Source of the DNA: a virus
DNA: 64,000 nt
IMG/VR virus record: IMGVR_UViG_3300020411_000935
Span: 18,873-82,872 of that record
Reading direction: 5' to 3' (one strand)
Made by a program: the position numbers and the translations under genes. Under the pieces are notes generated by a model. It was not told where the DNA came from, did not search any database, and saw nothing but the letters and a program-made list of their open reading frames with translations. Shown one piece after another: positions 31,999 through 40,731 of the stretch; the first letter of the stretch is position 1, and every line of letters begins with the position of its first letter.

Positions 31999-34289
31999 GC
32001 AACGGTATAAAAGTTGTAAAGAGAAACGGTTCTACTGAACCATTGAATCTTGAAAAGATGCACATCATGGCAGAACGTGCATGTGAAAATTTAGCAGGAG
32101 TCTCTGCATCACAGGTAGAGATACAATCTGGTATACAATTCTATGATGGTATCACTACTGCTGAGATACAGAATATTCTAATCAAGTCTGCTAGTGATCT
32201 TATAACACTTGACAATCCTAACTATCAGTTCGTTGCTGCTAGACTTATGCTCTTTGCCCTCCGTAAGGGTCTGTATGGTAAGTTAGAAACAATTCCACAC
32301 CTTCATGACCATATCAAGGAGTGCGTTGAGAGAGGTCTGTATGACACCACAGTGCTTGATAAATATTCTGATGAAGAGATCAATGAAATAGATGGTATAA
32401 TAGATCATGATCGTGACTTCCTGTTTACCTATGCAGGATTGAGACAAGTCTTTGACAAGTATCTTGTACAAGACAGAAGCAGTGGTGAAGTGTATGAGAC
32501 ACCACAGCAGATGTACATTATGATTGCTGCTACACTATTTGCAAACTACCCTAAGGAAACAAGAATCAGTTATGTTCAGAGATACTACAACAGCATCAGC
32601 AAACACAAGCTCAACATTCCCACACCTGTCATGGCGGGAGTTAGAACTCCACTTCGACAATTCGCTAGCTGTGTTCTTGTGGATATTGATGACACCCTCG
32701 ATAGCATCTTTAGCAGTGATATGGCTATCGGCAAGTATGTTGCACAGAGGGCGGGTATTGGCATCAATGCGGGCAAAATCCGTGGCATCAACAGTAAAAT
32801 CAGAGGCGGAGAAGTTCAACACACAGGCGTTATACCTTTCCTCAAAAAGTTTGAAAGTACTGTCAGATGCTGCACTCAAAATGGCGTTAGAGGTGGATCA
32901 GCGACTGTCCACTTCCCCATCTGGCACCAAGAAATAGAAGATATAATTGTACTCAAGAATAACAAAGGAACAGAGGACAACCGTGTCAGAAAACTCGACT
33001 ACTCAATCCAAATCTCAAAACTTTTTTACGAAAGGTTTATCAAGAATCAAGACATCTCGCTTTTTTCCCCTCATAATTGTCCTGACTTGTTTGAGAGTTT
33101 TGGGACCGATAGGTTTGATGAGTTATATTGCGGTTACGAGTTGGATGAATCAATCCCAAGAAAAACCATCGCTGCACAAGAACTCTTCCTCGCAATTCTA
33201 AAGGAGAGAGCAGAGACTGGTCGTATATACATCATGAATATCGACCACTGCAATAGTCATTCATCATTTATTGACAAGGTTTCTATGAGTAACCTCTGTC
33301 AGGAGATTACCCTACCTACTACACCCCTGCAACACATCGATAAGGAAGGTGAGATAGCACTGTGTATATTGTCTGCTGTAAACGTAGGAAAGGTACAGTC
33401 AGATAAAGAACTGGAGTCACTATGTGACCTTGCAGTCAGAGCATTAGATGAGATTATAGATTATCAAGAGTATCCTGTTGCTGCTGCTGAGAAATCTACT
33501 AAGGCAAGAAGATCTCTTGGTATAGGTTACATTGGACTAGCACATTACTTTGCAAAATTAGGGTTTGCTTATGATTCTCAGGAGGCATGGGACGCAGCAC
33601 ATACACTAACCGAGTCGTTCCAATACTTCTTACTAAAAGCATCAAATCAACTCGCAAAAGAGAAGGGTGCATGTGAATATTTTGACCGCACAAAATACTC
33701 TTTGGGACAACTTCCAATTGATACATATAAGAAGGATGTAGATGAGATTACAACAGTAGCATACCAACATGATTGGGATTCTTTACGGAATGACATCAAG
33801 ACCCACGGTCTTAGGCACTCAACATTGTCCGCACAGATGCCTTCGGAGAGCAGTTCCGTTGTGTCAAACGCTACCAATGGAATCGAACCACCTAGAGACT
33901 ACTTGTCCATTAAGAAGTCCAAGAAAGGACCTCTTAAGCAAGTTGTGCCACAGTATAGTAAACTAAAAAATAACTATACATTGTTATGGAATATGAAAGA
34001 CAATCAGGGATACATAAATGTTGTCTCTGTGATGCAAAAATTCTTTGATCAAGCAATATCTGGTAATTGGTCATACAACCCAGAGAATTATCCAAATAAT
34101 GAAGTGCCAGTTTCTGTTATGGCACAAGATTTGTTGACCACATATAAGTATGGATGGAAAACTTCCTACTATCAGAACACTCATGACATGAAGAGTGATG
34201 AAATAGAGGAACCGGTAGCATCTACTAAAGATCTAATAGCAGAAATAGAAAACCTATCGGAAGAATCCTGTGATTCCTGTGCAATTTAG
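31995..34289 (+). CDS. nrdA: Class I ribonucleotide reductase large subunit NrdA
   Basis: 764 residues from ATG 31995. N-terminal ATP-cone (VVKRNGSTEPLNLEKMHIMA). Catalytic cysteines: FASCVLVDIDD near 225, NLCQEITLP near 435 with Glu two residues on, ALCILSAVN near 457. The C-terminus ESCDSCAI holds the C-x-x-C that is re-reduced by thioredoxin or glutaredoxin. It makes deoxynucleotides for phage DNA synthesis. Base composition in 32.62-33.2 kb looks less A-rich than the rest of the gene. Confidence 0.97.
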   Translation: MSNGIKVVKRNGSTEPLNLEKMHIMAERACENLAGVSASQVEIQSGIQFYDGITTAEIQNILIKSASDLITLDNPNYQFVAARLMLFALRKGLYGKLETIPHLHDHIKECVERGLYDTTVLDKYSDEEINEIDGIIDHDRDFLFTYAGLRQVFDKYLVQDRSSGEVYETPQQMYIMIAATLFANYPKETRISYVQRYYNSISKHKLNIPTPVMAGVRTPLRQFASCVLVDIDDTLDSIFSSDMAIGKYVAQRAGIGINAGKIRGINSKIRGGEVQHTGVIPFLKKFESTVRCCTQNGVRGGSATVHFPIWHQEIEDIIVLKNNKGTEDNRVRKLDYSIQISKLFYERFIKNQDISLFSPHNCPDLFESFGTDRFDELYCGYELDESIPRKTIAAQELFLAILKERAETGRIYIMNIDHCNSHSSFIDKVSMSNLCQEITLPTTPLQHIDKEGEIALCILSAVNVGKVQSDKELESLCDLAVRALDEIIDYQEYPVAAAEKSTKARRSLGIGYIGLAHYFAKLGFAYDSQEAWDAAHTLTESFQYFLLKASNQLAKEKGACEYFDRTKYSLGQLPIDTYKKDVDEITTVAYQHDWDSLRNDIKTHGLRHSTLSAQMPSESSSVVSNATNGIEPPRDYLSIKKSKKGPLKQVVPQYSKLKNNYTLLWNMKDNQGYINVVSVMQKFFDQAISGNWSYNPENYPNNEVPVSVMAQDLLTTYKYGWKTSYYQNTHDMKSDEIEEPVASTKDLIAEIENLSEESCDSCAI

Positions 34290-34317
34290 AGTGACTGAGT
34301 CTACACCAGTCAATGGT

Positions 34318-35451
34318 ATGACTGTCTTCAATAAAGGACATGTCGATACAAAAGAACAACCTATGTTCTTTGGTGCACCCCTTGGTGTGCAGAGATATGA
34401 TTCATATAAGTATCCTGTGTTTGAGAAACTAACAAACCAGATGCTTGGATACTTTTGGAGACCAGAAGAGGTGTCTCTACAAAAGGATCGTGGTGACTAC
34501 CAGTCTCTACGTCCAGAGCAGAAGCATATCTTTACTTCTAATTTGAAATATCAAATACTCCTTGACTCTGTACAAGGTCGTGGTCCTGGTATGGCATTCT
34601 CACCCTACTGTGCACTGCCTGAGTTGGAAGGTGCTATGAATGTATGGCAGTTTATGGAGATGATTCATAGTAGATCATACACTTATATTATCAAGAATGT
34701 TTATCCAGATCCAGCAGAGGTTTTTGATACCATACTGGATGATGATAAGATATTGGCACGTGCTAAGTCAGTGACTGCTGCCTATGATGACTTCATCAAC
34801 ATGGCACATCAATATGATCAGAGTAACTGGTGGAGACCTGAGTGGAAGAATGCTAGTTACAATGCGTCTTATGAAGAAAGAGAACTAAAACGTAAACTTT
34901 ATCTTGCTGTATCTAATGTCAATATACTCGAAGGTATTCGTTTTTATGTTAGTTTTGCTTGCAGTTTTGCATTTGGAGAACTCAAACTCATGGAAGGTTC
35001 GGCAAAAATCATCTCACTTATTGCAAGAGACGAGAACCAACATACAGTCCTCACTCAACAAATGATCAAGGCATGGCAGAAGGGAGATGACCCTGTCATG
35101 AGTGAGATAATGAAAGAAGAAGAGCAAACTGTCATTGACATGTATAGAATGGCAGTGGAAGAAGAGAAAGAGTGGGCACAATACTTATTCAAAGATGGTA
35201 GCATGATAGGACTCAACGATAAGTTACTTGTTAAATATGTTGAGTGGATCTGCAATAAAAGAATGAGAGCGATTGGACTAGATCCTATATATGATGCACC
35301 CATAAAGAACAACCCACTACCTTGGACAGAACATTGGATTAGTTCTAAAGGTTTACAGGTTGCACCACAGGAGACAGAGGTAGAAAGTTATGTCGTCGGA
35401 GGAATCAAACAAGACGTCAAGAAGGACACGTTCTCAGGATTCAAACTCTAG
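34318..35451 (+). CDS. nrdB: Class I ribonucleotide reductase small subunit NrdB
   Basis: 377 residues (T4: 388). Diiron and radical region: FMEMIHSRSYTYI (Glu, His, radical Tyr), and LIARDENQH for the second Glu/His pair; YFWRPEEVSL near the start. I place the start at ATG 34318 because MTVFNKGHVD aligns with T4 MSTVFN; GTG at 34270 or 34291 would overlap or abut nrdA and add 16 or 9 residues. It generates the tyrosyl radical for NrdA. The end overlaps the next gene by 62 bases. Confidence 0.94.
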   Translation: MTVFNKGHVDTKEQPMFFGAPLGVQRYDSYKYPVFEKLTNQMLGYFWRPEEVSLQKDRGDYQSLRPEQKHIFTSNLKYQILLDSVQGRGPGMAFSPYCALPELEGAMNVWQFMEMIHSRSYTYIIKNVYPDPAEVFDTILDDDKILARAKSVTAAYDDFINMAHQYDQSNWWRPEWKNASYNASYEERELKRKLYLAVSNVNILEGIRFYVSFACSFAFGELKLMEGSAKIISLIARDENQHTVLTQQMIKAWQKGDDPVMSEIMKEEEQTVIDMYRMAVEEEKEWAQYLFKDGSMIGLNDKLLVKYVEWICNKRMRAIGLDPIYDAPIKNNPLPWTEHWISSKGLQVAPQETEVESYVVGGIKQDVKKDTFSGFKL

Positions 35452-35680
35452 AGGAAGATTCGATCCACCTTTGAATAAAGATGGATCTCCTTGTTTGAAA
35501 GGTAGAATTATAAACCTAATACAAGTAGTAGTGGTAACACAGTTACTGATAGTTGCTGCTACTATCCATGGATGTCTTATGCCAGGTAGAGAGTGTAACT
35601 CAGAAACTAAACAACATATTGCTAACATGATGACTGTTATAACTACCTCTACATTTGCTTTATATGCTGCTGAGAAGTGA
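35390..35680 (+). CDS. Two-helix membrane protein, 96 residues
   Basis: Polar basic N-terminus (NKTSRRTRSQDSNSRGRFD), then a helix near 42-63 (LIQVVVVTQLLIVAATIHGC) and a second near 76-93 (IANMMTVITTSTFALYA). Starts inside nrdB and overlaps the first SGNH gene (GTGA). Holin-like size but no proof. Confidence 0.6.
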   Translation: MSSEESNKTSRRTRSQDSNSRGRFDPPLNKDGSPCLKGRIINLIQVVVVTQLLIVAATIHGCLMPGRECNSETKQHIANMMTVITTSTFALYAAEK

Positions 35681-36342
35681 AGTTTTATTTTGATGGTTGC
35701 TCTTTCACTGCTGGTGGAGGATTCAAAAAGTTTGGACACGAAAATTATAAAAATTTACTATGGACACACCATGTCTGTGACCATTTCAATGCAGAAGAAC
35801 ATAACTTTGCCATAGGTGGTGCTGCTAATGACACCATACTCAGAAATTTTTTCGTCAAAAATTATGATGAGTTGGAAACCTATGACTGTTTCTTTATGCA
35901 GACTACCATTACTGCTAGGAGTGAGTGGTTTGATGATATAAAAAATATTTGGAGGAGATATAAGTTCAAGGCAAAGGTTTATAAAGATCAACTCAGGAAG
36001 GAAGACCCTGTGCTAGAGGAATGGATTGACTACTATTTGAAGAGAATATACAGCGATAAAGCAGGACGAGTGAAGGAAGAGGTGACATATAGGAGCATAG
36101 ATTCACACCTAAAAGCATTGAACAAACCTGTGTTCTGGTCTACAGTTATAAAAAATAAAGAATCTCGCATGGATTACCACTTGAACTTCAAGGATCCTAA
36201 TCAAACTACTAATCTTCCTAAGACAAGGTACGACAGTTTCCCTGATGGACACCCAAGTGTTGAAGGACATAGGCAGATCGCCAAAGATGTTATAAAAGTA
36301 ATAAATAGTAACACTATATTCAAAGGAATAACATGTCCGTAG
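35677..36342 (+). CDS. SGNH-hydrolase-like protein, paralogue 1 of 4
   Basis: 221 residues, GTG start. FYFDGCSFTAGGG holds the block-I Ser (G-C-S), IGGAANDTIL the block II/III Gly-Asn, and FPDGHPSVEGHRQIA the block-V Asp-x-x-His: the GDSL/SGNH esterase layout. Such enzymes hydrolyse or move acyl groups (for example O-acetyl on sugars). The first 30 bases are nearly the same in the paralogues at 37875 and 39805. Gly-Asn in block III is less exact than in characterised esterases. Confidence 0.72.
   Translation: MKFYFDGCSFTAGGGFKKFGHENYKNLLWTHHVCDHFNAEEHNFAIGGAANDTILRNFFVKNYDELETYDCFFMQTTITARSEWFDDIKNIWRRYKFKAKVYKDQLRKEDPVLEEWIDYYLKRIYSDKAGRVKEEVTYRSIDSHLKALNKPVFWSTVIKNKESRMDYHLNFKDPNQTTNLPKTRYDSFPDGHPSVEGHRQIAKDVIKVINSNTIFKGITCP
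36300..36307 (+). promoter_or_regulatory. Late-promoter-like box AATAAATA
   Basis: Followed by GTAACACTAT (ATAGT and ACTAT can pair) and AAAGGAA before the ATG at 36333. It lies within the end of the SGNH gene. Confidence 0.4.
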
Positions 36343-36656
36343 ATTTAAATTCATCAGCTAAAACATATAACCTAGCAGTTAGAGCAAAAGGTAGACTATC
36401 TGCGGATGGTATTATAGAGTTCCCAAAAGCATGGGCGGGTAAAGTAAAGACTAATACTATCTCTATTATACTTACTCCTTACAAATCATATCAAGAATTA
36501 TATGTTGAGTCTATATCATATGGAAGTAAAGCAATAGTAAAGAATGCAGCAGGATCTCATATTCAAGGATGGTATTTTCTAATCGCTAACCTACAGGACG
36601 GTGTAGAAATAGACACCAGCACAGGTAACTACAGTAATACTCAAGCGTTTGAGTAA
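36333..36656 (+). CDS. Beta-rich hypothetical protein, paralogue A, probably structural
   Basis: 107 residues. RAKGRLSADGIIEFPKAWAG then KVKTNTISIILTPYKSYQEL, YVESISYGSKAIVKN and WYFLIANLQDG. The gene after it repeats the pattern residue by residue (RVKGDIPDNGVINFP...), so the two are paralogues. The pattern F-P-x-x-W-x-G-K-V and L-T-P resembles short domains on phage structural proteins. It follows a late-like box. Confidence 0.6.
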   Translation: MSVDLNSSAKTYNLAVRAKGRLSADGIIEFPKAWAGKVKTNTISIILTPYKSYQELYVESISYGSKAIVKNAAGSHIQGWYFLIANLQDGVEIDTSTGNYSNTQAFE

Positions 36657-36760
36657 TGAATGGTAGAGGTGATGGCCGCAAACTAAAGATTTGGGGTGAG
36701 ATATACCATAAGTACAGAACAGATTCAGGCAAAATTTACATCCAAGAGGAGGGACAACCA

Positions 36761-37039
36761 ATGGCAAAGAATCGAGGGGATCATGCACCAACATTTGGTG
36801 CAGTCAGAGTAAAGGGTGACATACCAGACAATGGGGTTATAAATTTCCCTGCTGATTGGAAGGGTAAGATAGACATTGACAGTATTGTCATAATGGTTAC
36901 ACCACATGGTGCATTCCAAAGATTATATGTTGACTCTATACAAGGAGAAGTCTCAGCAGTTGTAGCGAATGCTATTAGCGGACCTATCAAGGGTTCATAT
37001 ATGATAATCTGTAACCTTAAAGGTTATCCTAAAAATTGA
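36761..37039 (+). CDS. Beta-rich hypothetical protein, paralogue B, probably structural
   Basis: 92 residues from ATG 36761, which has AGGAGG 8 bases upstream and gives the same N-terminal length as paralogue A. RVKGDIPDNGVINFPADWKG, KIDIDSIVIMVTPHGAFQRL and YMIICNLKGYP align with A. A longer reading starts at 36656, overlapping the previous stop, and would add 35 residues; the strong ribosome binding site makes 36761 more likely. Confidence 0.6.
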   Translation: MAKNRGDHAPTFGAVRVKGDIPDNGVINFPADWKGKIDIDSIVIMVTPHGAFQRLYVDSIQGEVSAVVANAISGPIKGSYMIICNLKGYPKN

Positions 37040-37878
37040 TACCTTTATTATTAAATTTTGGAACTGCATACTCTGCGACCAGTCCATTGTGGCGAACTCT
37101 ACAAGATGATACTAAGTATCTGCACACTGGACATCGTAAGAAGACTCATTGGTTATGGTTACTAAGGAATCAAGATACCAATGTGGAGAGGAAGTTTGTT
37201 CTCACACCAGAACCTTCTGCTCAAGCACCATCAAGACAGCATATAAAATTTACTAAAGAGGAGGAGGACTATTTCTTTTCTCTTCCTACATCTATAGAGA
37301 AATATATTGAATATTATAAAAGGCATTGGGACTATCTTGATGGTGAGTTCAAGTCGGTGGGTGACTTCTGTAATAAGATGGCAGTGGCAGATGAGGAATA
37401 TCTTTGTTTTCTACGTGACAAGTTGTCTGAACACTTTGATGTTAAGATAACTCTGATATTCAGAGACCCTGTTCGTAAGATATGGTCTGAAGCACGTACA
37501 GAATACAGTAGAATATACAACAAGAAGGGTGGTATAAGACGATCAGCTTTATATGGTGAGGTGTATGAGAAGTATGCTAGAGTTTTTGGTGAGGAGAGAG
37601 TGTTACCAATGGTTATGGAAAGGATATGGGAAGACCCTAGTGAACTGTCAGACTTCTTAGGACATCCTATTCCAAAAATGCATAGGAATGCATACTATCC
37701 AGAGAGAGGTACTAACATAAAAGAGTTCCCTGAGTTCTGGGATCAATGGAGAAATGAAAAGAATCCTATAGACTATGATAGGTTGAGAAAGGAGTTTGAT
37801 TTATGCTATGTGGATTATAAAAGAGTCTTTGGAGATGTACCTGTAGAGTGGGGTAAAAAGGACATAGATATAGTATGA
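37036..37878 (+). CDS. Putative sulfotransferase
   Basis: 280 residues with a TTG start overlapping the preceding stop; no ATG is suitable, because LLLNFGTAYSATSPLWRTLQ at the very start is the PAPS 5'-phosphosulfate loop. ITLIFRDPVRKIWSEARTEY near 140 is the 3'-phosphate-binding motif (R-D-P-x-R-x-x-S). It should transfer sulfate from PAPS to a hydroxyl, perhaps on a glycan. It is set between SGNH paralogues and overlaps the next by 4 bases. Confidence 0.8.
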   Translation: MIPLLLNFGTAYSATSPLWRTLQDDTKYLHTGHRKKTHWLWLLRNQDTNVERKFVLTPEPSAQAPSRQHIKFTKEEEDYFFSLPTSIEKYIEYYKRHWDYLDGEFKSVGDFCNKMAVADEEYLCFLRDKLSEHFDVKITLIFRDPVRKIWSEARTEYSRIYNKKGGIRRSALYGEVYEKYARVFGEERVLPMVMERIWEDPSELSDFLGHPIPKMHRNAYYPERGTNIKEFPEFWDQWRNEKNPIDYDRLRKEFDLCYVDYKRVFGDVPVEWGKKDIDIV

Positions 37879-38561
37879 AATTTTATTTTGATGGATGCTC
37901 CTTCTCACATGGGTATGCCATGAGTGAGTATGGACATGATTTCCTAGCAAATCGTTGGACAAAATTAGTTTCTGATCACTACGGTGCAGAAGAATTCAAC
38001 TTGTCATCAGGTGGTGCTGCTAATGACACCATACTGAGACATTTTTTTATGGGAGAGAAGTTTAGAGAGCACAATGTGATGAAGAATCCTATACGATTCG
38101 ATCTCAACGACTTTGATTTATTTTTTATACAGTCTACGTCACCTAGAAGAGGTGAGTATTGGAATAGAACTACTATGAAGTGGGAAAGATATAAGTTTAG
38201 AGGTGTCAAGAAAGAAGCAGAGAAGAGAAAGAAAAATCCTGAGTTGCAGAGGTGGATACAGTACTGGTTGACTGACATATATGACCCAAAACAGGGTGCA
38301 GTTTATGAGACTGTGATGATGAAAGCAATTACATCACATCTTAAACTACTGAAGAAACCATACATAACTCTTACGTTTATGAATCCAGAGAGTGCTGTTA
38401 TGGACTACGACATATATCTAAACGCTGCAAGTAAACACTATGTGACTGAAGAGATAACTACAAAGTATGATAAATTACCTGATGGACACCCATCACCACT
38501 GGGTAATAGACAAATTGCTGATGATATTATAAAGTTGATAGATGAAAAAGTTTTACTTTGA
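37875..38561 (+). CDS. SGNH-hydrolase-like protein, paralogue 2 of 4
   Basis: 228 residues. KFYFDGCSFSHGYAM (block-I Ser), SSGGAANDTILRHFF, and LPDGHPSPLGNRQIADDI (Asp-x-x-His region). It is the longest copy, with an insertion at about 60-75 and a long basic middle. ATGA overlap with the sulfotransferase gene suggests joint translation and a shared pathway. Confidence 0.72.
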   Translation: MKFYFDGCSFSHGYAMSEYGHDFLANRWTKLVSDHYGAEEFNLSSGGAANDTILRHFFMGEKFREHNVMKNPIRFDLNDFDLFFIQSTSPRRGEYWNRTTMKWERYKFRGVKKEAEKRKKNPELQRWIQYWLTDIYDPKQGAVYETVMMKAITSHLKLLKKPYITLTFMNPESAVMDYDIYLNAASKHYVTEEITTKYDKLPDGHPSPLGNRQIADDIIKLIDEKVLL

Positions 38562-39126
38562 TGGTGACTCATGGATGAATGGTGGAGGACTAGAGTTATG
38601 TGGTCTTCCTAGGAAATCACGTTGGTCTACCTTAGTATGTGAACATTTTGGAGCAGAAGAAACTAATTTAGCAACTGGTGGTGCACCTATTGACACTGCT
38701 ATGCGACATCTATTTACTGGTAAGTATAAAAAGAAAGAGATTCCTCTCCATGAGTTTGATATGTTCTTCATACAACTGTCTTACCCTCGTAGAAGAGAAT
38801 ACTTTTGTGATATTGAAAAGAGATGGAGGAGATATCATCCAGATAAAGATAAGTGGGCAGAGGACTATCTCAAATACAAATACAGTGAGGTACAGGGGAG
38901 AGTAATAGAACAGATTGCAGTCAAATCTATAAGAGCATACTGTAAAGAACTTGGTAAACCATTGTTCCTGTGCACTCAATGGAAAAATGCAAATAAAGAT
39001 TTAGATTATGACCTATTTCTCCATACATATGCTAGACTACCTGATGGAGGGCACCCTTCAGTCAAAGGTCATCGTCACATTGCTGATGATGTAATAAAAT
39101 TTATGACAAATGAACTACATTTTTGA
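38542..39126 (+). CDS. SGNH-hydrolase-like protein, paralogue 3 of 4, diverged
   Basis: 194 residues. KKFYFDGDSWMNGGG has G-D-S, closer to the classical GDS motif than the G-C-S of its neighbours. TGGAPIDTAMRHLF lacks the Asn of the AND motif, and LPDGGHPSVKGHRHIADD has one extra Gly in the Asp-Gly-His region. It overlaps the previous gene by 20 bases and the HAD gene by 17. The changes suggest different activity or substrate. Confidence 0.7.
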   Translation: MKKFYFDGDSWMNGGGLELCGLPRKSRWSTLVCEHFGAEETNLATGGAPIDTAMRHLFTGKYKKKEIPLHEFDMFFIQLSYPRRREYFCDIEKRWRRYHPDKDKWAEDYLKYKYSEVQGRVIEQIAVKSIRAYCKELGKPLFLCTQWKNANKDLDYDLFLHTYARLPDGGHPSVKGHRHIADDVIKFMTNELHF

Positions 39127-39808
39127 TGTTGATGGCACACTGACTCCTGCTAGGAGACAAATGGACTTGTCTTTCATGGCATGGTTCATAATATTTGAAT
39201 GCAAGCACCCTGTGTATCTGGTGACTGGTAGTGATAGACAGAAGACTATAGATCAGGTGGGTCTTGATGTGTATAACAGAGCACAGAGAGTATATAATTG
39301 TTCTGGTTCAGATGTGTGGGAGGGAGATCGTAATGTTTATAGAGACGATTGGAAACTACCTCATGATGCCAATGCATGGTTGATGTTAGAACTCAAGCAA
39401 AGTAATTTTACTATCAGAACTGGTACACATATAGAAAGGAGACCTGGTTGTGTCAACTTTAGTATCTTAGGTAGAGGTGCTAACTTTGAGGAGAGAGAAG
39501 TATATAAGCAATGGGATAAAGATGAGAATGAGAGACATCAAATTGCTAGGAGATTCAATAGAGAGTTTCCTGACCTCTATGCTACTGTTGGTGGTGAGAC
39601 AGGACTAGACATAGCACCACAAGGTAGAGATAAGAGTCAGATACTTAGAGACTTTGATGGAGATATAAAATTCTTTGGTGATAAGATGGAGAAAGGAGGT
39701 AATGACTTCCTTCTTGCACAGACAATAAGAGAAAAAAAATTAGGTGCTACCTATTATGTGTTTGATTATAAGCATACTTGGGAGATATTACAGTACGAAA
39801 ATAAATGA
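39110..39808 (+). CDS. Eukaryotic-type phosphomannomutase-like HAD enzyme
   Basis: 232 residues. FDVDGTLTPAR is HAD motif I (D-x-D-G-T). HIERRPGCVNFSILGRGA then ER...Y matches the cap domain of eukaryotic PMM, where Arg binds the sugar phosphate; GGETGLDIAPQGRDKSQIL and KFFGDKMEKGGNDF are HAD motifs III-IV with the PMM spacing (usual GDKTxPGGND). It would interconvert mannose-6- and mannose-1-phosphate, or dephosphorylate a sugar. Length is close to PMM (about 245). It is flanked by SGNH genes. Confidence 0.8.
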   Translation: MNYIFDVDGTLTPARRQMDLSFMAWFIIFECKHPVYLVTGSDRQKTIDQVGLDVYNRAQRVYNCSGSDVWEGDRNVYRDDWKLPHDANAWLMLELKQSNFTIRTGTHIERRPGCVNFSILGRGANFEEREVYKQWDKDENERHQIARRFNREFPDLYATVGGETGLDIAPQGRDKSQILRDFDGDIKFFGDKMEKGGNDFLLAQTIREKKLGATYYVFDYKHTWEILQYENK

Positions 39809-40404
39809 AATTTTATTTTGATGGTTGCTCCTTTACATTTGGTCAAGGAGTGCCAGCAGATAAAAGATGGAGTTACCTTGTAAGTAAACACTTTGGTGCT
39901 GAAGAATTTAATATAGCAAGTAGTGGTGCCACCAATGATACTATCATGAGGCACTTTTTTACAGGACAAACTATGAATGAGTATGTTCCTGATATGACAT
40001 TTGATCTAAAAGATTTTGATTTATTCTTTATTCAATTTACTTTTCATATAAGAAGAGAGTACTATGATAGCAGTGCCAGTAGATGGAGAAGGTATAGGTA
40101 CAATGATAATGGTGCACGATGGTCACAAAGACACATTCAATTCTTCCAACACTACAGTACAGAGATACACACCAAGTATCAGGAGAAAGTTTTTGAGGAA
40201 ATAAATCATACTGCTATAACCTCACACTTGAAGTGTCTGGATAAACCATACTTCTTAGGACACTTGGGACAATCCTTTGGTATGACATATGATTATGATT
40301 TCCGTACACCAGTTGACCTACTGCCATGTCACCACCCATCAATAGAGGGTAATAAAGTGATAGCAAAAAAGGTTATAGATATAGTGGAGAAAAAATTATT
40401 ATGA
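39805..40404 (+). CDS. SGNH-hydrolase-like protein, paralogue 4 of 4
   Basis: 199 residues. KFYFDGCSFTFGQGV (block-I Ser), IASSGATNDTIMRHFF, and a C-terminal LLPCHHPSIEGNKVIAKK, in which the usual D-G-H is C-H-H: the catalytic Asp is missing at the expected place. It may be inactive or use another acid. The first 28 bases are almost those of paralogue 2. ATGA overlaps on both sides. Confidence 0.7.
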   Translation: MKFYFDGCSFTFGQGVPADKRWSYLVSKHFGAEEFNIASSGATNDTIMRHFFTGQTMNEYVPDMTFDLKDFDLFFIQFTFHIRREYYDSSASRWRRYRYNDNGARWSQRHIQFFQHYSTEIHTKYQEKVFEEINHTAITSHLKCLDKPYFLGHLGQSFGMTYDYDFRTPVDLLPCHHPSIEGNKVIAKKVIDIVEKKLL

Positions 40405-40730
40405 AACCGCAATCAGCGAAGGCAAAGGGTAGGAAACTACAGCAGTGGGTGAGAGATAAACTTATTGAACATAGGGAAGTACATCCTGAGGACATCGAGT
40501 CTAGGTCTATGGGTGCTGGTGGTGAAGATCTTATTATGGCACGAGATGCTAGACAAAAGTTCCCTTTTAGTATAGAATGTAAGAACCAAGAGAAGTTGAA
40601 CGTTTGGGATGCTTATCAACAAGCAATTGATAACTCTGGTGACTACGAACCTATTCTTATAATGAAGAAAAATGGTAAAAAACCACTGGTTGTCATGGAC
40701 GCGGAAAGCTTTATCAAGTCCAAAGGCTGA
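40401..40730 (+). CDS. PD-(D/E)XK-type nuclease, Holliday-junction-resolvase-like
   Basis: 109 residues. KAKGRKLQQWVRDKLIEHRE, then SMGAGGEDLIMARDARQKFP and FSIECKNQEKLNVWDAYQQA: Glu of the first helix, G-E-D in the core, and E-C-K (E-x-K) on the next strand are the ligands of small endonucleases of the resolvase type. It may cut branched DNA during packaging or degrade host DNA. ATGA overlap with the last SGNH gene. Confidence 0.78.
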   Translation: MKPQSAKAKGRKLQQWVRDKLIEHREVHPEDIESRSMGAGGEDLIMARDARQKFPFSIECKNQEKLNVWDAYQQAIDNSGDYEPILIMKKNGKKPLVVMDAESFIKSKG

Positions 40731-40731
40731 T

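Noticed and set aside
32524-33201. Two + strand frames in nrdA in another phase
   Set aside because: They are shadows in a patch with fewer A-rich codons; NrdA motifs continue unbroken in the main frame.
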